Shown here piece by piece: positions 34,881-43,948 of a stretch of DNA of 64,000 nt. Both the position numbers and the translations under genes were made by a program. Position 1 is the first letter of the stretch, and each line of letters opens with the position of its first letter. The notes under the pieces were generated by a model, which did no database searches, was not told the origin of the DNA, and was given only the letters and a program-made list of their open reading frames with translations. The stretch comes from UBA9980 sp964436235. GTDB taxonomy: Bacteria; Muiribacteriota; UBA9980. Where the stretch lies: assembly GCA_964436235.1 (NCBI GenBank), contig CAYTCW010000002.1:33325-97324 (forward strand), in the 5' to 3' direction.

Positions 34881-36557
34881 TTATTTTTTAAATAAATTTT
34901 TTATTTTATTTAAAAAGCCTTTTAATCCGGCTTTATTATTCGCTTCAGGAGCGTCTGAGCGTTTATTTAAAAAATTCATACATTCGTCGATTTTTGTATC
35001 ATTTGGATTTAAATATTTAGCTTTGTAAAAAGTGTTTCGGGCCTGTTCATAATTTTTCATTTCAATGAGGCAGAGCCCTAAATTACACATGAATCCGGCG
35101 TTTGAGGGCGCGAGTGAAACGGAATTGTTGAAAAGCATTAAAGCTTCATCCAGTATGCCTTTTGAAAGATAAATGAGTCCGAGCTCGTTCTGGGCGTCGG
35201 CGAATTTAGGATTTATCTGGGCCGATTTTAAAAAATTTTGCTCGGCTTCGTCAATTTTTTTAAGTTTTCTCAGGGCTATTCCGCTTAAAAAATATGACTG
35301 CCAGCATTTATCGGTCATTTCGCTNNNNNNNNNNNNNNNNNNNNNNNNNNNNNNNNNNNNNNNNNNNNNNNNNNNNNNNNNNNNNNNNNNNNNNNNNNNN
35401 NNNNNNNNNNNNNNNNNNNNNNNNTCTATATATGCGCGGGCAAGATTAGTATATGCTGATACTTTAGAAGGTTCGAATTCTATTGCTTTATGCCAGAAAT
35501 TTATCGACTGCTCTATTTTATTTTCCGCGGCTGCCATTACGCCGAGATTATCATAGGCGGCCGACGCGTTATAGCCGCATTCGATCATTTTATTAAAAGC
35601 GAATCTGGCGTCTTCGTTTTTTTGTATGCTCAGGGCTAATTTGCCGAAATTATAAGCGACGTCGCCTATATCGGGATTAATGTCGAGGCATTCACGCAGA
35701 GTTTTAAACGCGCCTTCGATATCGTTTGAATTAAGGAGTATTTTAGCCTTGCCGAGATAAATTTTATAAGCGGAGCCGGAAATTTTAATAGTTTCATCGC
35801 ATATCCACAGCGCTTTATCGGTCATATTGAACCTTAAAAAATCGTCGCATATAAAAGCTATGGCGTCTATTAGATAAATGAAATTTTTATCGCCTTTAAG
35901 CGCCTCGAAACATTCTTCTACAAGGGATTCGGGTAAAGGAGTATAAGGATTTCTTAAAGTGAGCGCGTCTATTATTTCGAAATAATCGTAAAGCGCCTCG
36001 AAAGAATCTGTTTCGCATTTGCGCAGCGATTCGTGCTCTTCGCTTGTAAGGCATTCGCCCTCGTAATCGGAGGCTAATGATATTTTATTAGATATCTCGC
36101 CGGCTTTGTGATTGATTTGTTTTATATTAAAAATATCCGAATAAATTATGGCGGATTGATTTGATTTTTTTAAATATGACCTGATTTCTATTTCAATTTC
36201 TTCTTCGCCTCCGCCCGGACCGGGTTTTATATAGCCGTAAAAAGCTATGTCACAGGCTATATTCAGCTTGGTAAGATATTCGTCTATGAATTTTTCGTCG
36301 CAAAGATTGTCGGGAAGAGATATCAATACGTCGTTTTCGCCGTTTTCGTTCTTATTTAAAAAATATACGTAAAATATCTCGAAAATATTAAAACGCTCGA
36401 GGCGCATGGATATATATTTAGGCAGCACGCGGGCGAGCATATTAAAGTTTTTATTTTCTGCGGGGGATTTTAGCGGAAAAAAAACTACTTTCGAAGATAC
36501 GGCAGTTTCTTTTTGATCCTGCGCTCCGAAATTTTGTATATTAAAATCTTTGAACAT
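34881..36557 (-). CDS. TPR-repeat protein (interrupted by an assembly gap)
   Basis: The 558-residue frame has an N-terminal non-repeat domain (about 1-200) of mixed alpha/beta type with FFPLKSPAENKNFNMLARVL. From about residue 230 onward it consists of tetratricopeptide repeats of 34 residues (AYDNLGVMAAAENKIEQSINFWHKAIEFEP and several more). A short basic tail ends KGFLNKIKNLFKK. It has no signal peptide and no enzyme motif, so it is probably a cytoplasmic scaffold. A 100-N gap (35325-35424) falls among the repeats, so the repeat number is unknown. It lies 55 bp after the ArsB/NhaD-type permease start, in the same direction. Confidence 0.82.
   Translation of the reverse strand: MFKDFNIQNFGAQDQKETAVSSKVVFFPLKSPAENKNFNMLARVLPKYISMRLERFNIFEIFYVYFLNKNENGENDVLISLPDNLCDEKFIDEYLTKLNIACDIAFYGYIKPGPGGGEEEIEIEIRSYLKKSNQSAIIYSDIFNIKQINHKAGEISNKISLASDYEGECLTSEEHESLRKCETDSFEALYDYFEIIDALTLRNPYTPLPESLVEECFEALKGDKNFIYLIDAIAFICDDFLRFNMTDKALWICDETIKISGSAYKIYLGKAKILLNSNDIEGAFKTLRECLDINPDIGDVAYNFGKLALSIQKNEDARFAFNKMIECGYNASAAYDNLGVMAAAENKIEQSINFWHKAIEFEPSKVSAYTNLARAYIXXXXXXXXXXXXXXXXXXXXXXXXXXXXXXXXXXSEMTDKCWQSYFLSGIALRKLKKIDEAEQNFLKSAQINPKFADAQNELGLIYLSKGILDEALMLFNNSVSLAPSNAGFMCNLGLCLIEMKNYEQARNTFYKAKYLNPNDTKIDECMNFLNKRSDAPEANNKAGLKGFLNKIKNLFKK
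35325..35424. other. Assembly gap of 100 N
   Basis: A run of exactly 100 N lies within the TPR repeats of the surrounding gene. Near-identical repeat units probably broke the assembly, and the true size could be one or more 102-base repeats. Confidence 0.98.
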
Positions 36558-36612
36558 ATATCACCCGCCTTTTTTAACTATTAAAATCGCTTATAGCGAT
36601 GCCGCCTGTATT

Positions 36613-37896
36613 TTAAGCGTTATAAAAAAATCTGAGATATACGTATAAAACGAACCACACGAAACACATGAAATATATAGCCGCGGTTTCTTTGAATAAT
36701 TTAAAATAATGCTCCCAGACGCGCTTTTCTTCTATGTGAGTATTTTTTAATACTTTAGGTATTTCGCGCAGCATCGTAGGTGATCGCGCGAAGGCCATCG
36801 AAAAAACGAATGACGAATAAAGCGCCATAGGTTGCAGGCCGAGTTTTACCAATATTGAAATAACCGGAATAAAAAGGAAACTCATCGAAAGCCTTCCAAA
36901 GGCAAGCGATAATAAGGCGCCCGATACCAGGATGAATACGCAGATGTAAAATCCGTTAAAACCGAAAAGAATAATTAATTGTTCGGCCAAAGTTTCGTAT
37001 ATATGATACTTGTAAAAAGCTGCGGCTACTATCTGCAGGCCCAATATATAAAAGAAAATATTAAGTTTTATCTCTTTTAAAACCTTGTCGGGTTCGAGTT
37101 CTATGGTTAAAAATAAAAGCGCGGCGCCGGTTATGATTATAACCGAATCGGAGAGTCCTAAAATTTTTGAAAAACAAAGCATGGTTATAGTGGAAATTAA
37201 AATTAAAAGCAGTTTTGAAAAAAGATTGGGCCCTGATATAGCCATTTCTTCGTTGAATTTAATTAAAGAAACGTCCGCGGTTTTTATGTCGTTGTTATTT
37301 TCGCCGCGCATGAAAAATTGCATATAAAGTACATATAGAAAGAAAACAACAAGCAGGGCGGGGGTTATAAAATATAGATAATCGATAAAACTTATACCGG
37401 CGGCTGTAGATATCAATATTACCTCCGCGCCGCTGATCGAAAGCAGAATGCCGCCTAAAGAAGCGGAATTAAGAGCTCCCATTATGGTGTTGTTGAATTC
37501 GAGATCGAGCGAATCGAAAATGAATGCGACTATCGGAAACATCAAAACAACCGCTATCCTGTCGCAAAAAAAAGCGGATAGCGCTAATATCACGATACAG
37601 ATATTTCTGGTCAATAAATCGGGGTTCCATTCGCTTTTTCTGACGGCTTTAAGAACTAAAAATTGGAATATGCCGGAGTGCTTCATAAAACTGGCTATAA
37701 TCGACATGCCGGTTATGGTGATTATAAAGTCGAGGTTTATAAGACTGTACTTGGTTACGTCGTCGACGGTAACGTATCTTGAAATAAAAAAAATCACGCC
37801 CGCCGTCATCGCTATAACTGATTTGTGCATTCTTGAAGCGGCGATCATTATGAGCATTATTGCATATACAAGCCATGAAAAAGAAACCTGTTCCAA
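36613..37896 (-). CDS. ArsB/NhaD-type (IT superfamily) membrane transporter
   Basis: The 427-residue protein has about eleven hydrophobic helices in two related halves, as in ArsB, NhaD and SLC13-like carriers. Visible marks are IASFMKHSGIFQFLVLKAVR and the helix-breaking pair ICIVILALSAFFCDRIAVVLMFP in half one. The second half has GLQIVAAAFYKYHI and LSLAFGRLSMSFLFIPVIS. The usual D-N-V/A-T segment is replaced by C-D-R-I-A-V. Substrate is open: Na/H exchange, arsenite or a dicarboxylate. It follows a CBS-domain gene (3-bp gap) and a PtsN gene, which suggests nucleotide- and phosphorylation-based control. Confidence 0.82.
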   Translation of the reverse strand: MEQVSFSWLVYAIMLIMIAASRMHKSVIAMTAGVIFFISRYVTVDDVTKYSLINLDFIITITGMSIIASFMKHSGIFQFLVLKAVRKSEWNPDLLTRNICIVILALSAFFCDRIAVVLMFPIVAFIFDSLDLEFNNTIMGALNSASLGGILLSISGAEVILISTAAGISFIDYLYFITPALLVVFFLYVLYMQFFMRGENNNDIKTADVSLIKFNEEMAISGPNLFSKLLLILISTITMLCFSKILGLSDSVIIITGAALLFLTIELEPDKVLKEIKLNIFFYILGLQIVAAAFYKYHIYETLAEQLIILFGFNGFYICVFILVSGALLSLAFGRLSMSFLFIPVISILVKLGLQPMALYSSFVFSMAFARSPTMLREIPKVLKNTHIEEKRVWEHYFKLFKETAAIYFMCFVWFVLYVYLRFFYNA

Positions 37897-37899
37897 TTT

Positions 37900-38349
37900 T
37901 TAGCTTCCTTCAAAAAGCACCGATATTATATCGCGCTGTTTAATAACGCCGAGTATTTTAGGACCGCGCAATACCGGCAGCATATTAATTTTATTTAAAA
38001 ACATCATTACAAGAGCTTTTGTGAGCGAAGCTTCACCGCTTATGGCAAGCACGTTGTAATTCATTATGTCTTCAACTATAAATAAATTTCCTTTGCCGCG
38101 CATATAAAATATTTCGAGATACCCGAAATTGTCAGAATAATCGAAAAAATCTGAAATATTTCTTATGTAATTTGGCAGAAAAACTTGTAAAAGGTCGCGT
38201 ACCGTGACGAAGCCCACTATTTCCTGATGATTGTTGACCACCGGATAGCCTTCTTCTTTTTCGGTAACGAAAAGCTTCGCTAATTCGGGTATGGGCATAG
38301 CTTCAGCGACCGTTCTGAATTCAGTTCTCATAAATTCTTTTACAAGCAA
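37900..38349 (-). CDS. Two-CBS-domain protein
   Basis: The 149-residue protein consists of a CBS pair: MRTEFRTVAEAMPIPELAKLF ... YPVVNNHQEIVGFVTVRDLL, then MNYNVLAISGEASLTKALVMM ... MLPVLRGPKILGVIKQRDII. Such pairs bind adenosyl compounds (ATP, AMP, SAM) and alter a partner's activity. It has no other domain. It lies 3 bp before the transporter gene and 6 bp after ptsN, so the three are surely co-translated. The partner is most likely the permease (inference). Confidence 0.9.
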   Translation of the reverse strand: MLVKEFMRTEFRTVAEAMPIPELAKLFVTEKEEGYPVVNNHQEIVGFVTVRDLLQVFLPNYIRNISDFFDYSDNFGYLEIFYMRGKGNLFIVEDIMNYNVLAISGEASLTKALVMMFLNKINMLPVLRGPKILGVIKQRDIISVLFEGS

Positions 38350-38355
38350 TATCCG

Positions 38356-38811
38356 TTACCTTCTTTCATTTTTCTTGATTATATCGATAAATTCTTCAGG
38401 CGTTTTCGCCGCGATAAGTTCGTTTCTTACCTTTTCATTGTTGAGTAATGCGGCTATTTGAGAAAGCATTTGAAGATAACTCGAAGTTTCGTTTTTAGGA
38501 GAAATAATCAAAAAAACTAAATTTACCGGCAGGTTATCGATTGAATTAAAATCCATTCCTTTTTCGCTGACCGCCGCCGCTACTATAAAGGTATCTACTT
38601 CGCAGCGGGCGTGGGGAAGCGCGACGCCGTGGCCTACGGCCGTTGACTGGAGGCTTTCGCGGTTCATTATGGTGTTGTAAAGACCTTCCGGGTCGCATTT
38701 AATATTTTGCGATATTAACTCGCATAAAGACGATATCGCGGATGATTTTTCCGCCGCCTTTATATTTAACGCCACTAATTTTGGATTTAATAATTTAGCT
38801 ATAGAAGGCAT
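38356..38811 (-). CDS. ptsN: PTS EIIA-type (PtsN/fructose-IIA-like) regulatory protein
   Basis: I start at ATG 38809-38811, giving 151 residues that begin MPSIAKLLNPKLV like other PtsN proteins, with AGGGGT upstream. An ATG at 38880 would add 23 unrelated residues. The phosphorylated histidine is His67 in GHGVALPHAR, and the surrounding fold (DFNSIDNLPVNLVFLIISP) is typical. It receives phosphate from HPr or NPr. No EI, HPr, EIIB or EIIC gene is near, which favours a regulatory rather than transport role. Its place ahead of the CBS and permease genes suggests it controls ion or acid transport, as PtsN does for potassium systems. Confidence 0.88.
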   Translation of the reverse strand: MPSIAKLLNPKLVALNIKAAEKSSAISSLCELISQNIKCDPEGLYNTIMNRESLQSTAVGHGVALPHARCEVDTFIVAAAVSEKGMDFNSIDNLPVNLVFLIISPKNETSSYLQMLSQIAALLNNEKVRNELIAAKTPEEFIDIIKKNERR

Positions 38812-38982
38812 ATAAAAACTTACCCCTGAACTATATTTAAAATTTAGATAATCATTTATTGATGAGTTACATGATAACATAATATCGTAATAAAATCAAA
38901 TTTAATAAAAATGTATATAAATGCCATTTAAAATTAATGCCGGTAATAATTAATAATCAAATAAATAAATGAACGGATTAAC

Positions 38983-39016
38983 AAAAACTCCCGCCGTAAA
39001 AAACGACGGGAGCTTT
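38983..39016 (-). terminator. Rho-independent terminator of the HU gene
   Basis: CTCCCGCCGT (38988-38997) and ACGACGGGAG (39003-39012) pair. On the - strand the inner position becomes a U-G wobble, giving a full 10-bp stem, followed by TTTTTG. It lies about 40 bp after the HU stop codon. Confidence 0.85.
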
Positions 39017-39054
39017 TGATAAAATTCAAAAAGAATCTCTAATGCTAAGCAAAA

Positions 39055-39330
39055 TTATTTTGCAACGGCTTCTTTTAATTCTTTTCCGGGATTGAATTTA
39101 GGAACTTTTTTCGCTTTGATTTTGATTTCTTTGCCGGTCTGAGGATTTCTGCCAACGCGTGCGGCTCTCTCGCGAACTTCCCAGGAACCGAAACCCATTA
39201 ATGTAACTTTTTCGCCTTTTTTGAGCGAACGTTTTACTGTTTCGATAAAGGAGTCGATAACGTTAGCCGTTGCGCTTTTTGCGATAGAAACGTCTTTTGC
39301 GATAGCATCGATGAGATCTGCTTTGTTCAC
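39055..39330 (-). CDS. hup: HU-family nucleoid protein
   Basis: The 91-residue protein begins at GTG 39328-39330 with GAGGTG 7 nt upstream. It shows the full HU signature: MNKADLIDAIAKD, then GFGSWEVRERAARVGRNPQT, and the DNA-binding arm with GKEIKIKAKKVPKFNPGKEL. It forms dimers that bend and compact DNA without strict sequence choice. It has its own near-consensus promoter and terminator, so it is a highly expressed single-gene unit. Confidence 0.97.
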   Translation of the reverse strand: MNKADLIDAIAKDVSIAKSATANVIDSFIETVKRSLKKGEKVTLMGFGSWEVRERAARVGRNPQTGKEIKIKAKKVPKFNPGKELKEAVAK

Positions 39331-39365
39331 TGTAAAACACCTCTTTAATTTTATTTGGTAATTTC

Positions 39366-39394
39366 ATTATATAAAAGTTTTTCGCTAAAGTCAA
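39366..39394 (-). promoter_or_regulatory. Sigma70-type promoter of the HU gene
   Basis: On the - strand TTGACT (39389-39394) and TATAAT (39366-39371) are spaced by 17 bp, about 35 bp before the HU start. The rest of the 196-bp interval upstream is AT-rich with A-tracts (UP-like) and no gene. Confidence 0.82.
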
Positions 39395-39526
39395 GGGGTT
39401 TTTAAAAAAAAAATGAAAAAAAGTCAATGACTGCCTTAATATTAAAAATATTTTGATTATTGAATATATTAAATAGAGCGGTTAACAGAACTTTTAAAAG
39501 GACCGCTGACCGTATTGGTGATATAG

Positions 39527-41026
39527 CTAACGCTTTGTTTTTTCAGCCTCTAAAGACAGGCTCGATAGTAATTCGCGGAGATATTTAATATTTTGAATAT
39601 TATGAAAATTAACTTTACCTGAATGGTTTTCAAAGTTTTCTTTTTTTAAATTTGAGGATATGATATTTTTAAAACCCGAATTTTCTATGCTGCCAAGCTG
39701 CCTGTCATTAAGTTTTACCGGCGTTATCTCGCCGCTGTAGTCGATTCCGCCTATGAATAAAGCCTGGTTAGACACGGCTATATTATAGTAGCTTGAAACG
39801 ATCGAGGCCGCTATGGAAAGGTTGAAATCTTCGTTGGTTATGTGAGCCGGGCTTTTAAGCCTTATGTTAATATTTTTATCGTGCAGATTGATTTCATTAT
39901 ATTTTTCGACTATCATGGCCACCGTTTCGAAAGCGTCATGTTTTATACCCGAAGATATATTCCAGCGCGGGGCCGCAAGAGAAAATCCGCCGACTATCGA
40001 TTCGAGCTCGTTGTACATATCTATTCCGCATTCGTCGTAATAACAACTTATTTTGCCTATACTGTAACCGTCGTTCTCATTGACGGGCGCCCGGCCTGAA
40101 ATCGTTTCGTATTCGGTTTTAGATAAGGGCCTCAAACCGTTGTGGTCGGAATAAAATAGAGATACGGCTTCGGAGTGGGAATTGCGGTTTTTTTTGACGC
40201 GCGCCAGTTTTACGTTATTGAGCAGGGGTTCGAAATGTAAAATAGAGTCGAAAAAATAAGATATCATTTCAAATTCGTGCACGGTAGATGAACTGACATT
40301 GTTTGCCACGGCGAAGATCGTAATATTTTTTTCCTTCGCGATTTTAGCGAGTTCCGCGGCACATTCGCGGATTTGAATATTCGAAGATTGTATGGCGTCT
40401 ATATGTTTTCTGAAAAATCCGGACATCGAATCTAAAAATACTACATCAGGCTTGTGACTGTTAATTTCATTTAAAACGAAATCCATGTCGTTTGCCTGGC
40501 TCAAAAATAATTTAGGCGCGTTGATATTCATTCGCTGAAGCCTGTCGGTAATCTGCCAGCTGGATTCTTCGGAAGAAACGTAAAGCGTTTTATGGCCGCT
40601 TTTAGAATATCCTTCGGCTATTTTGATGAAAAATGCCGTTTTTCCGCTTGCCTGCGCGCCTATAAACAAATTGAGGGTGCCCATAATGGCCTTATCTCCG
40701 AATAAAGAATCGAATTCGTTTATGCCGCTCGAACATGACCTTATTTTAATTTCGAATTGATCGTCTTCGAGCCTGACGCCCGCTTTCGAAGCTGAAACCA
40801 ACTGGCACGGGCCCGAACCATCCATCTGAAAGCAGTCTTCGGCGTCGTCGAAAAGGCCGAAATCTTCATCATAAAGTTTCGGGGTTATCTCTATTTTGAC
40901 GATAGTACCAGCAGTCTTGCATTTGGGGCAATTATCAGATTTTTTATCGAAAATGCCTTCACATTCGGTGCATATAAAACTGGCGAATTCGTCATCGTTT
41001 AAGATGTTGAAAACTTCTGAGTGCAT
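39527..41026 (-). CDS. Divergent RadA/Sms-like ATPase
   Basis: The 499-residue protein has the RadA domain order. A C4 zinc finger (C19, C22, C33, C36) is followed by a RecA-type core with Walker A GAQASGKT (123-130) and Walker B DVVFLDS (194-200), then a C-terminal Lon-protease-like domain without catalytic residues (about 330-495). RadA normally drives branch migration in recombination through a K-N-R-F-G motif. Here it reads K279-N-R-N-S, and the spacing between the finger and Walker A is longer than usual. It is therefore either a divergent RadA or a paralogue with another job. It follows uvrA by 3 bp. Confidence 0.82.
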   Translation of the reverse strand: MHSEVFNILNDDEFASFICTECEGIFDKKSDNCPKCKTAGTIVKIEITPKLYDEDFGLFDDAEDCFQMDGSGPCQLVSASKAGVRLEDDQFEIKIRSCSSGINEFDSLFGDKAIMGTLNLFIGAQASGKTAFFIKIAEGYSKSGHKTLYVSSEESSWQITDRLQRMNINAPKLFLSQANDMDFVLNEINSHKPDVVFLDSMSGFFRKHIDAIQSSNIQIRECAAELAKIAKEKNITIFAVANNVSSSTVHEFEMISYFFDSILHFEPLLNNVKLARVKKNRNSHSEAVSLFYSDHNGLRPLSKTEYETISGRAPVNENDGYSIGKISCYYDECGIDMYNELESIVGGFSLAAPRWNISSGIKHDAFETVAMIVEKYNEINLHDKNINIRLKSPAHITNEDFNLSIAASIVSSYYNIAVSNQALFIGGIDYSGEITPVKLNDRQLGSIENSGFKNIISSNLKKENFENHSGKVNFHNIQNIKYLRELLSSLSLEAEKTKR

Positions 41027-41029
41027 TTA

Positions 41030-43948
41030 TCAAGCCTTGCCTTTTGCTTTTTTTAATTTAACCGGCGCCGCCGTTTCCGTTTTTATAGATGCCGTTATTG
41101 CCGCCGCCGCGGGGGCCGGGCGGGAGCCGAGATAATTTTTTAAAAATTTTGCGGTATATGAATTTTTAACTTTGACGAGTTCTTCGGGAGTGCAGGAAGC
41201 GACTACAAATCCGCCTTCGTTTCCGCCTTCAGGGCCTAAATCTATTATATGATCGGCCATTTTTATTACGTCGAGATTATGTTCTATTACTACGATGCTG
41301 TTTCCTGCGTCCACGAGCCTCGCTAAAACTTCTATCAGCCTGTGAATATCGGCGAAATGAAGTCCTGTCGTCGGTTCGTCGAGAAGATAAAGCGTGTTTC
41401 CCGTAGATACTTTAGCTAATTCGCACGCTAATTTTATTCTCTGCGCTTCGCCGCCGGAAAGCGTGGTAGAACTCTGACCCAGTCTTATATAGCCGAGCCC
41501 CACGTCCTGGAGGCATTTTATCTTGCGGTATATCTGCGGTATATTTGAAAAAAAATCAACCATTTCATCTACGGGCGAGGCGAGTATTTCAGATATGTTT
41601 TTGCCTTTGTATTTTATTTCGAGAGTTTCACGGTTATATCTGCTGCCGCGGCATTGCTCGCATTCAATATAAACGTCGGATAAAAACTGCATTTCTATTT
41701 TAATGATGCCGTCGCCTTCGCAGGCTTCGCAGCGGCCGCCCTTGACGTTGAAACTGAAGCGTGAAGCCGTGTAGCCGCGGGCCCTGGCCTCGGCGGTAAG
41801 AGCGAAAAGCTCGCGTATGTTGTTAAAAACATTTATATAAGTTGCCGGGTTAGAACGGGGCGTGCGGCCTATAGGCGACTGGTCTATGTCGATCACTTTG
41901 TCTATTTTATCTAAGCCGGTTATCGAATCGCATTCGCCCGATTTAATGCGCGTGGAGTAAAAGTGTTTCATTAAGTGCTTATATAATATTTCGTTTATTA
42001 AAGTTGATTTGCCGGAACCCGATACGCCGGTTATACAGGTAAACTTGCCGAGAGGTATCGAAACGCTTATATTTTTTAAATTGTTTTCCCTTGCGCCTTT
42101 TATCTCGATTTTAGCGCCGTTTTTAATTTCGCGCCTGGATTTCGGCACTTTTATCTCAAGGTCTCTTCTTAAATATTTTGAAGTGAGCGAATCGCCTTTT
42201 TTAACCATCATTTCAGGAGTTCCGCAAAAAACTATATTGCCGCCGTATTCTCCCGCGCCCGGCCCCATATCTATAACATGGTCGGCCGATAAAATAGTCT
42301 GTTCGTCGTGTTCTACCACTACTAAAGTGTTATTGAGATCGCGCAGATGGTTGAGCGTTTTGAGCAGTTTTTCGTTATCGCGCTGATGCAGGCCGATGGA
42401 AGGTTCGTCGAGTATATACAGAACCCCGACTAATCCGGAGCCTATCTGGCAGGCAAGATTAATGCGCTGGCTTTCGCCGCCTGACAAAGTGGACGCCGCG
42501 CGGTCGAGTGAAAGATAATCGAGGCCGACATGAAGTAAAAATTCGAGGCGCGAATTGATTTCTTTTAATATTTCGCGCGCTATTAACACCTGGCGCGGGT
42601 TTAATTCCACATTTAAATAAAATTCTTTGGCTTCTTTAATGGATTTAGAAGCCACATCCATTATCGACGAGCCGTTGATCAATATTGACAGCACTTCTTT
42701 TTTCAGGCGCTTACCGGCGCAGGCCGGACATTTTATCATGCTCATATAGCTCATTATCTCTGCTCTTACCGATTCGGATTGTGACTGCTCGTAGCGCCTT
42801 TCTAACAGCGGTATTATTCCCTCGTAGGGTTTATTATAAGTGTAGGAGCCGTTATTGCCGAAGGTCATATTGAATTTTATGTCTTCGTCGCCCGTGCCGT
42901 ATAAAAGAACTTCCTGCTGTCTGATATTGAGCTTGTTCCAGGTCGTGTCGAGCGTGAATTTATAATGATCGGCCACCTGGGCGAGCATCTTCCAGAAAAA
43001 ATTTGACTGGCCTTTGAAAGGCGCTATGGCGCCGTCTTTTAACTTTTTATTTTTATCCGGTATCAAAAGGTTGGGGTCTATTTCCATTTTAGAGCCAAGG
43101 CCGTGGCATTGCGGGCAGGCGCCCTGGGGCGAGTTGAACGAAAAAATGCGCGGCTCTATTTCCGAAAGAGAAAAGCCGCATTTAGTGCAGCCGTAATTTT
43201 CGGAGTAAACTTCTTCTTTATCGCCTATTTTATCTATTATTACCAAACCTTCGCCTAATTTTATGGCGGTTTCTATGGAGGCGGGCAGGCGGTTGCCTAT
43301 CTCGGGCTTGACTACGAGCCTGTCGACTATAACTTCGATGGAGTGCTTTTTATTTTTATCGATATTAACGCTGAGGAAATCTTCTTCGTATTCGATAGAA
43401 TCGATTCTCACACGGGTATAGCCGCTTTTTTTTATTTTAGCGAGCATGTCCTGAAACTGGCCTTTTCTTGAGCGGACTATCGGCGCGAGTATCCGCAGTT
43501 TGGTTCCCTGTGGATAGGCCATTATTTTATCCACTATGTCTTGAACGGTCTGTTTTTGTATGGGAATTTTACATTCGGGGCAGTGCGCTTCGCCTATGCG
43601 CGCGTATAAAAGCCTCATATAATCGTATATTTCAGTAACCGTTCCGACGGTCGAGCGCGGATTGTGCGATATGGATTTTTGCGCTATTGAAATAGCCGGT
43701 GAAAGCCCTTCGATAGAATCTACATCGGGTTTATCCATGCGGCCTAAAAATTGACGTGCGTAACTGCTCAGAGATTCTATATAGCGCCTCTGGCCTTCGG
43801 CGTAAAGCGTGTCGAAGGCAAGCGTAGATTTACCGGAGCCTGACAGGCCGGTTATCACTACGAATTTATTTCTTGGTATGTCGGTTGAAATGTTTTTAAG
43901 ATTATGCTGCCGCGCGCCCTTTATAATGATAGCGTCTTTTGAGTTCAA
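41030..43948 (-). CDS. uvrA: Excinuclease ABC subunit A
   Basis: At 972 residues it is full length for UvrA. It has two ABC modules with Walker A GLSGSGKST near the N-terminus and GVSGSGKST in the second half, signature motifs LSGGESQRI and LSGGEAQRI, and the DNA-binding zinc modules (C-x-x-C pairs around CTKCGFSL and CEACEGDG ... CEQC). The insertion and QSPIGRTPRSNPATY segments are intact. The start is TTG 43946-43948 with GGAGGT upstream, directly after the stop of the FecR-like gene. It detects DNA damage and loads UvrB. The C-terminus has an extra Ala/Lys-rich tail of about 40 residues (PAPAAAAITASIKTE and onward). Confidence 0.98.
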   Translation of the reverse strand: MNSKDAIIIKGARQHNLKNISTDIPRNKFVVITGLSGSGKSTLAFDTLYAEGQRRYIESLSSYARQFLGRMDKPDVDSIEGLSPAISIAQKSISHNPRSTVGTVTEIYDYMRLLYARIGEAHCPECKIPIQKQTVQDIVDKIMAYPQGTKLRILAPIVRSRKGQFQDMLAKIKKSGYTRVRIDSIEYEEDFLSVNIDKNKKHSIEVIVDRLVVKPEIGNRLPASIETAIKLGEGLVIIDKIGDKEEVYSENYGCTKCGFSLSEIEPRIFSFNSPQGACPQCHGLGSKMEIDPNLLIPDKNKKLKDGAIAPFKGQSNFFWKMLAQVADHYKFTLDTTWNKLNIRQQEVLLYGTGDEDIKFNMTFGNNGSYTYNKPYEGIIPLLERRYEQSQSESVRAEIMSYMSMIKCPACAGKRLKKEVLSILINGSSIMDVASKSIKEAKEFYLNVELNPRQVLIAREILKEINSRLEFLLHVGLDYLSLDRAASTLSGGESQRINLACQIGSGLVGVLYILDEPSIGLHQRDNEKLLKTLNHLRDLNNTLVVVEHDEQTILSADHVIDMGPGAGEYGGNIVFCGTPEMMVKKGDSLTSKYLRRDLEIKVPKSRREIKNGAKIEIKGARENNLKNISVSIPLGKFTCITGVSGSGKSTLINEILYKHLMKHFYSTRIKSGECDSITGLDKIDKVIDIDQSPIGRTPRSNPATYINVFNNIRELFALTAEARARGYTASRFSFNVKGGRCEACEGDGIIKIEMQFLSDVYIECEQCRGSRYNRETLEIKYKGKNISEILASPVDEMVDFFSNIPQIYRKIKCLQDVGLGYIRLGQSSTTLSGGEAQRIKLACELAKVSTGNTLYLLDEPTTGLHFADIHRLIEVLARLVDAGNSIVVIEHNLDVIKMADHIIDLGPEGGNEGGFVVASCTPEELVKVKNSYTAKFLKNYLGSRPAPAAAAITASIKTETAAPVKLKKAKGKA

